Part shown: one piece after another, positions 43,554 to 53,495 of the stretch
Numbering within the stretch: the stretch's first letter is position 1
Layout: each line of letters starts with the position of its first letter
NCBI RefSeq assembly: GCF_000341225.1
Contig: NZ_ANAC01000007.1
Span: 124,001-188,000, forward strand
Origin: Nocardiopsis alba DSM 43377
GTDB lineage: Bacteria > Actinomycetota > Actinomycetes > Streptosporangiales > Streptosporangiaceae
Reading direction: 5' to 3'
Length of the DNA: 64,000 nucleotides
The notes under the pieces: generated by a model
The model's database searches: none
What the model saw: the letters and a program-made list of their open reading frames with translations, nothing else
What the model was told of the DNA's origin: nothing
Made by a program: the position numbers and the translations under genes

Positions 43554-44810
43554 TCAGAGCGGGGTGAAGAGGCGGTCGGTGGGCACGTCCAGCGCCTCGG
43601 CCATACGGCCGGTGAAGTAGACGGTGCCCATGGCCAGGATCCGATCGCCGAGCGAGGCGATGAGCTCGGGGGAGAGGTCCTCGGCGTCGATACGACCCCA
43701 GTGTTCGGGCAGCTCGTATTCGAAGCGCAGGTGGGCCTCGGGGAGGCGGACCGCGGTCACCGGAAGATCCCTCAACAGGTCCACCGCGCCGGGCACGTCC
43801 TTGTGGTCGGGCAGGCACAGCAGCACGTGGTCGACCCCGCCCCACAGGGAGCGGGCGCGGTCGAGGGCGATCCCGGCCCCGACCCGCTCGATAGCCGAGT
43901 CCACCAGCACGCGTGCGGTCGCGCTTCCGGGCACCGGGTGTTCGGAGAGTCGGGTGGGCAGGTGGAGGGTCTCCAGGACACGGTGCAGCCGCTCGGTGGG
44001 CAGGGGACCGCGGTCCAGGACCTCCAGCATGTGCTCGGCGGCGGCCACGCCGAGGACGCCCGAGGCGGCGGACAGGCCCGGCGGGCGCAGTTCGAGCGGG
44101 GGTTCGGTACCGGGAGCCTCGGGATCCACGACGTGGGGGAGGACCCGTCCTTCGGTCGCCTCGGCCAGGGCCCGCTCGACGACCGGGGTCACCTCGGCGC
44201 TCTGGGGAAGACTCACCAGGGCGCGGGTGCGTTCGCCGGCCACCCGGGTCTTCTCCCGCGCGATCTCGGGGACGGTGTAGCCGAGGAGCCCCACGTGCTC
44301 GGCGAAGACCTTCCCGAGAGCCACCACCTCGGGGCCGATCAGACGCAGCTCGTCACGGTGGCCGCCGATGCCCGCCTCCAGGACGCACACGTCGGCGCCG
44401 ACCTCGCGGGCCTTGAGCAGACCGGCCATCAGGAACAGACCGCTCGGGGCGAGGTGGCCGCCGCTCTCCTCCACCGTGGGCAGACGGCGGCGGGCCACGT
44501 CCATCTCCGCCCCGAGGGCCTCCAGTTCGGCGTCGGTCACGGAGACACCGTCCACCCTGACCCGCTCCCGGTAGCCGCGGAAGCTCGGCCCGGTCACCAG
44601 AACGGTCCGCAGGCCCGCGGCGGCCAACGACGCCGCGGCCACGGTGGCCGTGCTCCCCTTGCCCTTGGAACCCACGACCCCCAGCACCGGTGTCCGTTCG
44701 GTATCCAGGTCCAGATCCCTGAGGAGGGCGGCGGCCCGGTCCAGGCTCCGGGTGCGTCCGGGGCGGCGCTGGGCCCATTCGGAGAAGAAGAAGGAGTCAG
44801 GGTTCGGCAT
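43554..44810 (-). CDS. Divergent Mur ligase/folylpolyglutamate synthase-like protein
   Basis: This 418-residue protein has the Mur-ligase ATPase fold. The P-loop is GSKGKGST instead of GTNGKTS. The region EAGIGGHRDELR stands where FolC has EVGMGG(x)xDATN, and the C-terminal domain has VLLCLPDHKDVPGAV. It diverges from folC across 111 bp. It probably joins an acid to an amine with ATP, but the substrate is unknown. Minus-strand CATACT six bases before the ATG suggests a leaderless message. Confidence 0.8.
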   Translation of the reverse strand: MPNPDSFFFSEWAQRRPGRTRSLDRAAALLRDLDLDTERTPVLGVVGSKGKGSTATVAAASLAAAGLRTVLVTGPSFRGYRERVRVDGVSVTDAELEALGAEMDVARRRLPTVEESGGHLAPSGLFLMAGLLKAREVGADVCVLEAGIGGHRDELRLIGPEVVALGKVFAEHVGLLGYTVPEIAREKTRVAGERTRALVSLPQSAEVTPVVERALAEATEGRVLPHVVDPEAPGTEPPLELRPPGLSAASGVLGVAAAEHMLEVLDRGPLPTERLHRVLETLHLPTRLSEHPVPGSATARVLVDSAIERVGAGIALDRARSLWGGVDHVLLCLPDHKDVPGAVDLLRDLPVTAVRLPEAHLRFEYELPEHWGRIDAEDLSPELIASLGDRILAMGTVYFTGRMAEALDVPTDRLFTPL

Positions 44811-44921
44811 ATCCCAAGTATGGTCTCCACGACATCCGACCTCGCACGGCCGGTCCGGATCCGGACGCCGGGCGAGGCCGCGTACACTGGCGCGGGTGTA
44901 CACCCCGACCATCGAGACGCC
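44811..44921. promoter_or_regulatory. Divergent promoter region between two Mur-ligase-fold genes
   Basis: CATACT (minus strand, 44822-44817) and TACACT (plus strand, 44883-44888) are -10-like boxes for the two divergent genes. Neither has a clear -35, and the minus-strand transcript would be leaderless. Confidence 0.35.
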
Positions 44922-46271
44922 GTGAGCGGCGCGGGCGCCCATGAGCGCTACGCCGAGGTCACCGCGCAGATCCTCTCCCGCGCGCCCGAGACCGACATCG
45001 ATCCCCGCCTGGACCGTGTCCGTACGCTTCTGGACCTGTTGGGCGACCCTCAGCGCAACTTCCGGGTCGTCCACATCACCGGGACCAACGGCAAGACGTC
45101 CACGGCGCGGATGATCGACGCCCTGGTGCGCGGTCGCGGTCTGCGCGTGGGCCGCTACACCAGCCCGCACCTGAGGACGGTGCGCGAACGCATCGTCGTC
45201 GACGGTGAGCCCATCTCCCAGGAGCGGTTCGTCGAGGCCTACGACGACATCCGTCCCTACATCGAGATGGCCGACTCGATGAACGACGCCCCGCTGTCGT
45301 TCTTCGAGATCCTCACCGTCATGGCCTACGCCGTCTTCGCCGACGCCCCCGTGGACGTCGCTGTGGTGGAGGTCGGCATGGGCGGGACGTGGGACGCCAC
45401 CAACGTGGTGGACGGGGACGTCGCGGTGGTCACACCGATCGGTATCGACCACACCGAGTACCTGCCCGACACCCTGGACGGCATCGCGGAGGAGAAGTCG
45501 GGCATCATCAAGCCGGACTCGGTCACCGTGCTGGCGCAACAGCCCGTCCCCGCCGCCGAGGTCCTGGTCCGGCGCGCCGCCGAGGTCGGATCGACGGTGG
45601 CCCGCGAGGGGCTGGAGTTCGGGGTGGTCTCCCGTGAGGTGGCCGTCGGCGGTCAGCAGATCGCCGTCAAGGGCCTCACCGGGAACTACGAGAACCTCTT
45701 CCTCCCGCTGTTCGGAGAACACCAGGCCTCCAACGCCGCCGTGGCCATCGCCGCGGTGGAGGCCTTCTCCGCCTCCGAGGACGCCATCGGTCTCGATCCG
45801 GTGATCGTCGCCGAGGCGTTGGCCGGTCTGGAGTCGCCGGGGCGTATGGAGGTCGTACGTACCAGCCCGACCGTCATCGCCGACGCGGCGCACAACCCGG
45901 CCGGGATGATCGCCACGGCCGCCGCGGTCGAGGAGGCCTTCACCTTCTCCCGCCTGATCGGTGTGGTGGCCGTCATGGCCGACAAGGACGTCGAGGGGAT
46001 CCTGGACCCCCTCGAACCGCTGCTCGACGAGATCGTCGTCACCCGTAACTCCTCTCCCCGCTCCCTCGACCCGGAGAACCTCGCCGCGCTCGCGGAGGGG
46101 ATCTTCGGTGAGGATCGCGTGCATGTGGCCCCCCGACTCGACGACGCCATCGACCGGGCCGTGGGCCTGGCCGAGGAGGGCGGAGAGTTCGGCGGGGTCG
46201 GCGTGCTGGTCACCGGTTCCGTGGTGACCTCCGGCGACGCCGTGCACCTGATGCGCGGCTCCGGAGAGTAG
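44922..46271 (+). CDS. folC: Bifunctional folylpolyglutamate/dihydrofolate synthase
   Basis: With the GTG at 44922 the protein has 449 residues. Motifs are HITGTNGKTSTARMIDAL (P-loop), VEVGMGGTWDATNV and DAAHNP. FolC adds glutamates to folates (and, in the bifunctional form, glutamate to dihydropteroate). It heads the conserved folC-DUF4233-ndk group. The start is chosen as the first start codon before the conserved region; an in-frame start further upstream would run into promoter sequence. Confidence 0.92.
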   Translation: MSGAGAHERYAEVTAQILSRAPETDIDPRLDRVRTLLDLLGDPQRNFRVVHITGTNGKTSTARMIDALVRGRGLRVGRYTSPHLRTVRERIVVDGEPISQERFVEAYDDIRPYIEMADSMNDAPLSFFEILTVMAYAVFADAPVDVAVVEVGMGGTWDATNVVDGDVAVVTPIGIDHTEYLPDTLDGIAEEKSGIIKPDSVTVLAQQPVPAAEVLVRRAAEVGSTVAREGLEFGVVSREVAVGGQQIAVKGLTGNYENLFLPLFGEHQASNAAVAIAAVEAFSASEDAIGLDPVIVAEALAGLESPGRMEVVRTSPTVIADAAHNPAGMIATAAAVEEAFTFSRLIGVVAVMADKDVEGILDPLEPLLDEIVVTRNSSPRSLDPENLAALAEGIFGEDRVHVAPRLDDAIDRAVGLAEEGGEFGGVGVLVTGSVVTSGDAVHLMRGSGE

Positions 46272-46307
46272 AGGACGGGGAGACCCACCTACGAAGGGAA
46301 GACCGAC

Positions 46308-46694
46308 GTGCGCACAGTCTGTGCCGTAGTCCTCGTGTTCGAGGCCATCGTGATCGGCCTGGCGATCCCCATCGCCATCCAGCTGGAGGGCGTCGACCCG
46401 GCCGTGGCCGGCGGCGTCTGGGGCGGTATGGCCGTGGCCGCCCTGCTCCTGGCCGGACTCCAGAAGCGGACCTGGGCGCACTACGCGGCCTGGGCGCTTC
46501 AGGCGGCCTTCCTCTTCACGTCCTTCATGATCAGCGGGGCGCTGCTGGTCGCGATCATCTTCGGGTCGCTGTGGGTCATCGGCGTGATCATGGGGCGTCG
46601 GGTCGACGAGATCCGGGCGGTCCACGCCGCGCACGCCGAGGCGGCCGAGGGCGAGGAGGGCGCGGTCACCGCGCCCGGTTCCCAAACGCGATAG
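46308..46694 (+). CDS. DUF4233 small membrane protein
   Basis: This 128-residue protein has four hydrophobic segments and a short hydrophilic tail (HAAHAEAAEGEEG). DUF4233 proteins lie between folC and ndk in many actinomycetes; no function is known. The GTG has GAAGGGAAG upstream, and the gene follows folC by 36 bases, so cotranscription is likely. Confidence 0.9.
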   Translation: MRTVCAVVLVFEAIVIGLAIPIAIQLEGVDPAVAGGVWGGMAVAALLLAGLQKRTWAHYAAWALQAAFLFTSFMISGALLVAIIFGSLWVIGVIMGRRVDEIRAVHAAHAEAAEGEEGAVTAPGSQTR

Positions 46695-46860
46695 TGTGAC
46701 GCACGTCCGGGCGGGCGGGCCTCGGGTCCGCGACAGGCGGATCGTCTCCCTCCCACCCCCTGGTCCCGGACGCACACCCGTACATTCCACCGCGTGCGGC
46801 CACGCCGCGGGCCTCGTGCCCCCGTGCGCCGTGCGGGGGCAGTGAGGAGTTGAAACGCAC

Positions 46861-47265
46861 GTGGAGCGCACTCTCGTTCTCATCAAGCCGGACGGTGTCC
46901 GCCGCAACATCATCGGCGAGGTCATCTCGCGCATCGAGCGCAAGGGCCTGAAGCTGGTCGCGATGGAGCTGCGCACGCTCGACACCGACACCGCGAAGAC
47001 GCACTACGAGGAGCACGCCTCGCGTCCGTTCTTCGACTCGCTGGTGGAGTTCATCACCGGTGGTCCGCTGGTGGCCATGGTGGTCGAGGGCGACCGCTCC
47101 ATCGAGGCCTTCCGCGCCCTGGCCGGCGCCACCGACCCGGTGACCGCGGCCCCGGGCACCATCCGCGGCGACTTCGCCCTGGAGGTCCAGCAGAACATCG
47201 TGCACGGTTCGGACTCCACCTACTCGGCCGAGCGTGAGATCAAGCTGTTCTTCCCGGACCTGTAG
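46861..47265 (+). CDS. ndk: Nucleoside diphosphate kinase
   Basis: This 134-residue enzyme transfers the gamma-phosphate from ATP to NDPs to balance nucleotide pools. It opens [14 protein letters not shown], and the active-site His is in NIVHGSDS. It is full length for the family. The GTG is preceded by TGAGGAG. It is the last gene of the folC group, followed by a terminator. Confidence 0.97.
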   Translation: MERTLVLIKPDGVRRNIIGEVISRIERKGLKLVAMELRTLDTDTAKTHYEEHASRPFFDSLVEFITGGPLVAMVVEGDRSIEAFRALAGATDPVTAAPGTIRGDFALEVQQNIVHGSDSTYSAEREIKLFFPDL

Positions 47266-47338
47266 ACCGTGGAAGATCGCCGGAGCCGGTGATCGGGGCG
47301 CTCGCGCCCGTGTCGAACATCGGCTCCGATCCCGTACG

Positions 47339-47370
47339 ACGCGTCCCTTCGGGGGCGCGTTCGTCGTTTC
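47339..47370 (+). terminator. Terminator after ndk
   Basis: ACGCGTCCC (47339-47347) pairs with GGGGCGCGT (47352-47360, one G-T pair) around a stable TTCG tetraloop and is followed by TCGTCGTTTC. A larger CGGAGCCG/CGGCTCCG structure lies just before it (47281-47328). Confidence 0.75.
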
Positions 47371-47544
47371 CGCGACCTTCTCCACGGTGTCCGTCCGGTG
47401 GTGAGGCAACGATTCGGTGTGTTTGCGTAGCGGACTAAGTGCGGACCGTTACGATACGGAGGACTGGATACATACCGTGTCGGAACGGCTACCCGAGGTC
47501 GCTCCGCGCGCACACGCCCGCCACGGCGCCTCTGAGGACGTGAC

Positions 47545-48579
47545 ATGCCGAACAACCTTGCATTTCTCGGCCGGGACATGGCCGTCGACCTTGGTACCGC
47601 CAACACACTGGTGTACGTGCGCGGCCGCGGGATCGTCCTGAACGAGCCGTCAGTGGTCGCGCTCAACACCTCGACCGGCAAGATCGTGGCGGTGGGTATC
47701 GATGCCAAGCAGATGATCGGGCGCACACCCACCAACATCACCGCGATCCGCCCACTGAAGGACGGCGTCATCGCCGACTTCGAGGTCACCGAGCGGATGC
47801 TCCGCTACTTCATCCAGAAGATCCACCGGCGTCGGCACTTCGCCAAACCCCGGATCATCGTCGCGGTGCCCAGCGGCATCACCTCCGTCGAGCACCGCGC
47901 CGTCAAGGAGGCCGGCTACCAGGCCGGGGCCCGCCGGGTCTACATCATCGAGGAGCCCATGGCCGCCGCGATCGGCGCCGGGCTGCCCGTCCACGAACCC
48001 ACCGGCAACATGGTCGTCGACATCGGCGGCGGCACCACCGAGGTGGCCGTCATCTCCATGGGCGGCATCGTCACCTCGCAGTCCATCCGGGTGGGCGGGG
48101 ACGAACTCGACCAGGCGATCATGACCTTCATCAAGAAGGAGTACTCCCTGATGATCGGGGAGCGCACCGCCGAGGAGATCAAGGTGGCCATCGGATCCGC
48201 CTACCCCACGGGGGCGGAGGAGCTCCACGCCGAGGTGCGCGGCCGCGACCTCATCAGCGGTCTGCCCAAGACCATCGTCATGTCCGAATCGGACGTGCGC
48301 CAGGCCATCGAGGAGCCGGTCACCGCGATCATCGACGCGGTCCGCACCAGCCTCGACAAGTGCCCGCCCGAACTGTCCGGGGACATCATGGACCGGGGGG
48401 TCGCCGTCACCGGCGGCGGGGCCCTGCTGCGCGGACTCGACGAGCGTCTCCTGCACGAGACCGGGATGCCCATCCACGTCGCCGAGAACGCGCTCGACTC
48501 GGTCGCCGTCGGCTCCGGGACGTGCGTGGAGAACTACGAGCGTCTCCACCAGGTCCTCGTTCCGGAACGGCGGCGTTGA
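47545..48579 (+). CDS. mreB: Rod shape-determining actin homolog MreB
   Basis: This 344-residue protein has the actin-fold signatures [16 protein letters not shown] (phosphate 1), [15 protein letters not shown] (phosphate 2) and [11 protein letters not shown] (adenosine). It polymerises under the membrane and guides wall synthesis. The ATG at 47545 follows TGAGGACG. TACGAT near 47451 may be a promoter -10. It heads the mreB-mreC-mreD-mrdA-rodA operon, with tight or overlapping joints. Confidence 0.97.
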   Translation: MPNNLAFLGRDMAVDLGTANTLVYVRGRGIVLNEPSVVALNTSTGKIVAVGIDAKQMIGRTPTNITAIRPLKDGVIADFEVTERMLRYFIQKIHRRRHFAKPRIIVAVPSGITSVEHRAVKEAGYQAGARRVYIIEEPMAAAIGAGLPVHEPTGNMVVDIGGGTTEVAVISMGGIVTSQSIRVGGDELDQAIMTFIKKEYSLMIGERTAEEIKVAIGSAYPTGAEELHAEVRGRDLISGLPKTIVMSESDVRQAIEEPVTAIIDAVRTSLDKCPPELSGDIMDRGVAVTGGGALLRGLDERLLHETGMPIHVAENALDSVAVGSGTCVENYERLHQVLVPERRR

Positions 48580-48580
48580 C

Positions 48581-49480
48581 ATGCTCCGCGACTCCTCACG
48601 GTCCCGCGTGCTGTTCGCCGTGCTGGTCGCGGCGGCCCTGGTCCTCATGGTCCTGGACTCCCGACCGGGGAACGACGCGGTGACCTCGCTGGCCAGGGCC
48701 GGCGGAGAAATCGCCTTCGTGCCGGCCTCGGCCGGGGTGGGCGTGTTCGCCGAGCCCGCCGGCCGTTTCTACGACGGGCTGCGCAAGAGCCACGAGAGCG
48801 CCGCGCGCATCGCCGAGCTGGAGACGGCCAACGCCGAACTGCGGGCCGAGCTCGACTCCACCCGGATCGACGAACACCGCTCCGAGCAGCTCGACGAGCT
48901 GCTGCACCTGTCGGGCCTCGGGGGCTACGAGATCGTTCCGGCCCAGTCCGTCACCCGCACCACCGCCCACGGCTACGCCCACACCGCCACCCTGGACGCC
49001 GGAACCGAATCCGGTATCCGCAAGGACATGACCGTGCTCAACGGCTCCGGTCTGGTCGGTCGGATCGTCGAGGCGGGGCCGCGCACCTCCACCGTCAAGC
49101 TCGCCACCGACGTGAACTCCTCGGTCGGAGCCCGGCTGGAGGGGACCCGCAAGATCGGTTCGATCACCGGCGGCAGCGTCCTCGGCGGTCCGGAGGCCGA
49201 CATGACCCTGGAGCTCTTCGACATGGAGGCCCCGATCGAGAAGGGGGACCGGGTGGTCACCCTCGGCTCGCACGAGGGGGCGCCCTTCGTTCCCGGGGTC
49301 CCGATCGGGACCGTGGACGACGTCCAGGTGGCGCCCGGAGCGCTCAGCCGGATCGCCCGGATCACCCCCGCGGTGGACTTCGCCGCGCTGGACATGGTGG
49401 GCGTGGTCGTCAAGGGCCCGGCGGAGGACCCGCGCGACTCCGTTCTGCCGCCCAAGCCCGACCCGAAGGGGGACCAGTGA
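48581..49480 (+). CDS. mreC: Rod shape-determining protein MreC
   Basis: This 299-residue bitopic protein has one N-terminal membrane helix (about 7-22), a coiled coil (about 68-105, rich in ELETANAELRAEL) and a periplasmic-type beta domain (about 110-280) with RTTAHGYAHTATLDAG and GLVGRIVEAGPRTSTVKL. It links MreB to the wall-synthesis enzymes. It starts one base after the mreB stop codon and overlaps mreD by four bases. Confidence 0.95.
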   Translation: MLRDSSRSRVLFAVLVAAALVLMVLDSRPGNDAVTSLARAGGEIAFVPASAGVGVFAEPAGRFYDGLRKSHESAARIAELETANAELRAELDSTRIDEHRSEQLDELLHLSGLGGYEIVPAQSVTRTTAHGYAHTATLDAGTESGIRKDMTVLNGSGLVGRIVEAGPRTSTVKLATDVNSSVGARLEGTRKIGSITGGSVLGGPEADMTLELFDMEAPIEKGDRVVTLGSHEGAPFVPGVPIGTVDDVQVAPGALSRIARITPAVDFAALDMVGVVVKGPAEDPRDSVLPPKPDPKGDQ

Positions 49481-50037
49481 GGGCTCTGGTAACGCTGTTC
49501 CTGGTGACCGTCACGGTGCTCGTCCAGGCCACGGTCGTCAATCGGCTCCCTTTCGAGTGGGGGCCCGGCCCCGACCTGGTCCTGGCGGCCGTGGTCGCGG
49601 TCGCCCTGACCACCGGGCCCGCCGCGGCCGCCGCGTGCGGTTTCGCGGCGGGTCTGGCCATGGACGTCCTGCCGCCGGCCGAGCACCCCATGGGGCGTTA
49701 CACCCTGGTGCTCTGCGTGGCGGCCTACCTGATCTCGCTGCTGCACTCCAACGCCGGTCTGGGCGGGGGGAGCGGGGCCCGGGTCTCGCGCTGGGCGGCC
49801 GTCGGCGTCACCGCCGTCGCCTCCGTGGGCGTGGGCCTGGGGTACGCCCTCGTCGGGATGATCATGGGGGACGCGCACATCACGGTGTCCGCGGTGGCCT
49901 CCAACGTCGGTATCGGCACGCTGCTGACCACCCTGTTCGGGCCGCTGGCCCTGTTGCCGATCCTGTGGGCGCGCACGCTCCTGGCGGAGGACGAGTACGC
50001 CACGATCCAGGGTCCGACCTCCGTGGGCGGGTGGTGA
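49477..50037 (+). CDS. mreD: Rod shape-determining protein MreD
   Basis: This 186-residue membrane protein has five to six hydrophobic segments and the conserved GFAAGLAMDVLPPAEHPMGRY region. MreD is the membrane partner of MreC in the elongasome. Its GTG start overlaps the mreC stop in GTGA, implying translational coupling. The gene ends four bases before the next start. Confidence 0.93.
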   Translation: MRALVTLFLVTVTVLVQATVVNRLPFEWGPGPDLVLAAVVAVALTTGPAAAAACGFAAGLAMDVLPPAEHPMGRYTLVLCVAAYLISLLHSNAGLGGGSGARVSRWAAVGVTAVASVGVGLGYALVGMIMGDAHITVSAVASNVGIGTLLTTLFGPLALLPILWARTLLAEDEYATIQGPTSVGGW

Positions 50038-50041
50038 CCTC

Positions 50042-52147
50042 ATGCGAAGACTGCCGGTCGACCCCGCCGTACCGCGCCGCAGGCTCGGTCGGCTCGGTCT
50101 GATCCTCGCCCAGTTCCTGGTCCTGTCCCTGTTCGCGGTCCTGATCGGTCGGCTGTGGTACCTCCAGGTGCCCATGGCCGACCACTACCGTGAGCTGGCC
50201 GTGGCCAACCATCACCAGGAGTTGGTCGTCCCCGCCACCCGCGGCCAGATCCTGGACGCGGCCGGACGCCCCCTGGTCAACAACCGCACCGAGCTCATCG
50301 TCTCGGCCGACTACCACGAGTTGCAGAGGATGGACGACGGCGGGGAGAAGGTCCTGAGCGACCTCTCCGAGGTGCTCGACATCCCCCTGGAGAAACTCCA
50401 GCAGCGTATGCGGCTGTGCGGCCCCGAGGTGGAGCGTCCCTGCTGGCCCGGATCGCCCTATCAGCCCGTCACCCTCGCCGAGGACGTCGAGGGGCCCCTC
50501 GCGCTCCAGATCATGGAGAAGTCCGACGACTTCCCGGGGATCACCGCGCAGGCGCACGCCGTGCGCGAGTACCCCCAGGGCGAGCACGCGGGCCAGATGC
50601 TCGGCTACCTCCAACCGGTGACCCAGGAGGAGCTGGACGCCAGGGAGGAGCTGCGCACCGGCTTCACCGGGGTCGACCAGGTGGGTCGTGACGGTCTGGA
50701 GGCCGTCTACGACAAGGAGCTGCGCGGTACCCCGGGTCTGCGCACGCTGGGGGTGAACAACCACGGCGAGGTCATGGACGTGATCTCCGAGGAACTCCCC
50801 GTGGCCGGTCGCCACCTCATCACCCACATGGACATCGAGGTGCAGAAGGCCGCGGAGAAGGCGCTCGCCGAGGGTATGGCCGGAGCCCGCCCCAAGTACA
50901 AGGCGGACTCGGGCGCGGCCGTCGTCCTGGACGTCACCAACGGCGGCGTGGTCGCCATGGCGAGCATGCCCACCTACGACCCGAGCATCTGGCAGGGCGG
51001 CATCGACCAGAAGACCTTCGACGAGATGCTCAGCGAGGAGGCAGGCGAGCCCCTGCTCTCTCGAGCGGTCCAGGGCACCTACCCGCCCGGCTCCACCTTC
51101 AAGGTGTCGTCGCTGTCGGCCGCGGTCGAGAACGGGTACTCCCTGCGCAGCACCTACGCCTGTCCCGGGTCGGTCACCCTGGCCGGCCAGAGCTACGAGA
51201 ACTACGCGGGCGCGGGGCAGGGCAGCATCACCCTCAAGCAGGCCATCGTCGCCTCCTGTAACACCGTCTTCTACAACTTCGGTTACCAGATGTGGCTCAA
51301 GGACGGCGGCCTGCACCCCGACGGAGACCCGGACGAGGCCATGGCCGAGATGGCCCGCGGCTACGGCTTCGGTTCGCCGACCGGCGTGGACCTGCCCTAC
51401 GAGACCGGGGGGCGCATCCCCGACCGTGAGTGGAAGCGCACCTTCTGGGAGGAGACCCGGGAGGCCAACTGCGCCCGCGCCGAGGACGGCTATCCGGACA
51501 TCGCCGAGAGCAACCCGTCCCACGCGGCCTACCTCAAACAGCTCGCGCACGAGCACTGTGTGGAGGGCTTCGAGTGGCGGGCGAACGAGGCCGTCAACTT
51601 CGCGATCGGCCAGGGCGACGTGCTGGTCAGTCCGTTGCAGTTGGCCTCCGCCTACGCGGCCATCGCCAACGGCGGCACCCTGTACGAGCCCCGCGTGGCC
51701 AAGGCCCTGGTCTCCGCGGACGGTTCGCGGGTCGAGCCCATCGAGCCTACCGTCAAGCAGGAGGTCCCGGTCAGCGACGAGACCATCCGTTACCTCCAGG
51801 AGGCCCTGACCGAGGTGACCCGCTCCGGTACCGGTGGCGGCGCCTTCGGCGACTTCCCGCAGGACCAGGTGGCCGTCGCCGGCAAGACCGGTAGCGCCGA
51901 CGCCGAGCAGCGACAGGTCTCGTCCTGGTTCGCCTCCTACGCGCCCGCCGACGATCCGCGGTACGCGGTCGTCGTGCTGGTCTCGCAGGGTGGTACCGGT
52001 GGTGAGACGGCCGCGCCCATCGCCAGCAACATCTACAAGGCCATCTATGGGCTCGGGGGCGGTAAGGAGCTGCTGCCCGGCGGTAAGCCGTACTCCGACC
52101 TGCCCACCGTCCGCACGGACGGTTCCATCGATCCCCTGGAGCGATGA
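50042..52147 (+). CDS. mrdA: Penicillin-binding protein 2 (elongation transpeptidase)
   Basis: This 701-residue class B PBP has an N-terminal membrane anchor (about 17-41), a dimerisation domain (about 60-270) and the transpeptidase domain. Ser351 and Lys354 lie in STFK, Ser405-Asn407 in SCN, and KTG at 615-617. It cross-links lateral peptidoglycan with RodA. It contains extra Cys residues (CGPEVERPC, about 122-131, and NCARAEDG) that may form disulfides outside the cell. It overlaps rodA by four bases. Confidence 0.96.
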   Translation: MRRLPVDPAVPRRRLGRLGLILAQFLVLSLFAVLIGRLWYLQVPMADHYRELAVANHHQELVVPATRGQILDAAGRPLVNNRTELIVSADYHELQRMDDGGEKVLSDLSEVLDIPLEKLQQRMRLCGPEVERPCWPGSPYQPVTLAEDVEGPLALQIMEKSDDFPGITAQAHAVREYPQGEHAGQMLGYLQPVTQEELDAREELRTGFTGVDQVGRDGLEAVYDKELRGTPGLRTLGVNNHGEVMDVISEELPVAGRHLITHMDIEVQKAAEKALAEGMAGARPKYKADSGAAVVLDVTNGGVVAMASMPTYDPSIWQGGIDQKTFDEMLSEEAGEPLLSRAVQGTYPPGSTFKVSSLSAAVENGYSLRSTYACPGSVTLAGQSYENYAGAGQGSITLKQAIVASCNTVFYNFGYQMWLKDGGLHPDGDPDEAMAEMARGYGFGSPTGVDLPYETGGRIPDREWKRTFWEETREANCARAEDGYPDIAESNPSHAAYLKQLAHEHCVEGFEWRANEAVNFAIGQGDVLVSPLQLASAYAAIANGGTLYEPRVAKALVSADGSRVEPIEPTVKQEVPVSDETIRYLQEALTEVTRSGTGGGAFGDFPQDQVAVAGKTGSADAEQRQVSSWFASYAPADDPRYAVVVLVSQGGTGGETAAPIASNIYKAIYGLGGGKELLPGGKPYSDLPTVRTDGSIDPLER

Positions 52148-53328
52148 TGAACATCCACATGGGCATGCCCCGGAACCAGGGCTCCGGGTTCGGGCGCACC
52201 GCGGCCACCGCGGCGGGCAGCGTCCGGCGCCTGGACTGGATCCTGATCGTCTCGGTGCTCGTCCTGGGCTGTATCGGGGCGCTCCTGGTCTGGTCGGCGA
52301 CCCTGCCGGGGGACGGCGGCGACCCCAGGGACACGATCGACGCGCTCATCCGCCACCTGGCGCACTTGGGCGTGGCCTCGGTGGTGTGCCTGGTGGTGGC
52401 GAGCCTCGACTATCGGACGGTCCGCGCCTACGCCCCGATCGTCTACGGGGTGACGGTCGTCTGCCTGATCCTGGTGCTCACGCCCTTGGGCGCGGTCATC
52501 AACGGGTCGCGCGGATGGATCGTCATCGCCGGCTTCCAGTTCCAGCCCAGTGAGCTGGCCAAGGTGGGCTTGATCCTGCTCCTGGCCACACTGCTGGGGG
52601 AACCCCGAGACGGCGAGACGCGGCCGATGACCCGCGACGTGCTCCTGTGCCTGCTGGCCGTGGCGGTCCCGCTCGGGCTCGTCATGCTCCAGCCCGACCT
52701 GGGCACCACCCTGGTGCTGTGCGCGATCTTCCTGGGCATGCTCACCCTGTCCGGCGCCCCGGTGGTGTGGGTGGCCGGCATGCTGGCCACCGGGGCCTTC
52801 GGGGCGTTCATGGTGTGGTGGCTCGACCTGTTGGAGCCTTACCAGGTGGACCGCATCGCCACCCTGATGGACCCCGCGGCCGACCCGCAGGGCGCGGGGT
52901 ACAACTCGGCCCAGGCGCTCATCGCGGTGGGGTCGGGCGGCTTCGACGGCACCGGGCTGTTCCAGGGGGAGCAGACCCACGGCCGGTTCGTGCCCGAGCA
53001 GCACACCGACTTCATCTTCACGGTGGCCGGAGAGGAACTCGGCTTCGTCGGGGCCGGGGCGATCATCGTCCTCTTCGCCGTGGTGATCTGGCGGATCCTG
53101 CGGGTGGCCCGGGAGTGCGACACGCCCTATCCGCGCCTGCTGTGCGTGGGGGTGGCCACCTGGTTCGGCTTCCAGGCCTTCATCAACATCGGGATGGGCC
53201 TGGGGATCCTCCCGGTGACCGGTCTGCCGCTGCCGTTCGTCTCCTACGGCGGTACCGCCATCCTCGCCAACATGCTCGCCCTGGGGCTGGTGCTGGGGGT
53301 CGACTCCCGGGACCGCGGCTTCGAGTGA
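52144..53328 (+). CDS. rodA: Rod shape-determining glycosyltransferase RodA (SEDS)
   Basis: This 394-residue protein has about ten hydrophobic segments and SEDS signatures: GSRGWIVIAGFQFQPSELAK, VMLQPDLGTTLVL (with the catalytic Asp region), GLFQGEQTHGRFVPEQHTDFIF and GLPLPFVSYGGT. It polymerises lipid II with PBP2. It starts at ATG 52144 within ATGATGA overlapping the mrdA stop (the second ATG, 52147, is equally possible). Confidence 0.96.
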   Translation: MMNIHMGMPRNQGSGFGRTAATAAGSVRRLDWILIVSVLVLGCIGALLVWSATLPGDGGDPRDTIDALIRHLAHLGVASVVCLVVASLDYRTVRAYAPIVYGVTVVCLILVLTPLGAVINGSRGWIVIAGFQFQPSELAKVGLILLLATLLGEPRDGETRPMTRDVLLCLLAVAVPLGLVMLQPDLGTTLVLCAIFLGMLTLSGAPVVWVAGMLATGAFGAFMVWWLDLLEPYQVDRIATLMDPAADPQGAGYNSAQALIAVGSGGFDGTGLFQGEQTHGRFVPEQHTDFIFTVAGEELGFVGAGAIIVLFAVVIWRILRVARECDTPYPRLLCVGVATWFGFQAFINIGMGLGILPVTGLPLPFVSYGGTAILANMLALGLVLGVDSRDRGFE

Positions 53329-53495
53329 GGTCGGCTCCGGGGCCCGAACGCGCCCCGGAGCACGCGGTCCAGGGGAGTGGTCCTTCGAGAGCGGTTAGCC
53401 TGGTGACATCGTGCGCCCGTGCACCCGGCCCGGAACGCACCGCTCGGGCGTCAGCCCCGGCCAGACACGTTGTCCGCCGATCGAAGGCCCACACC

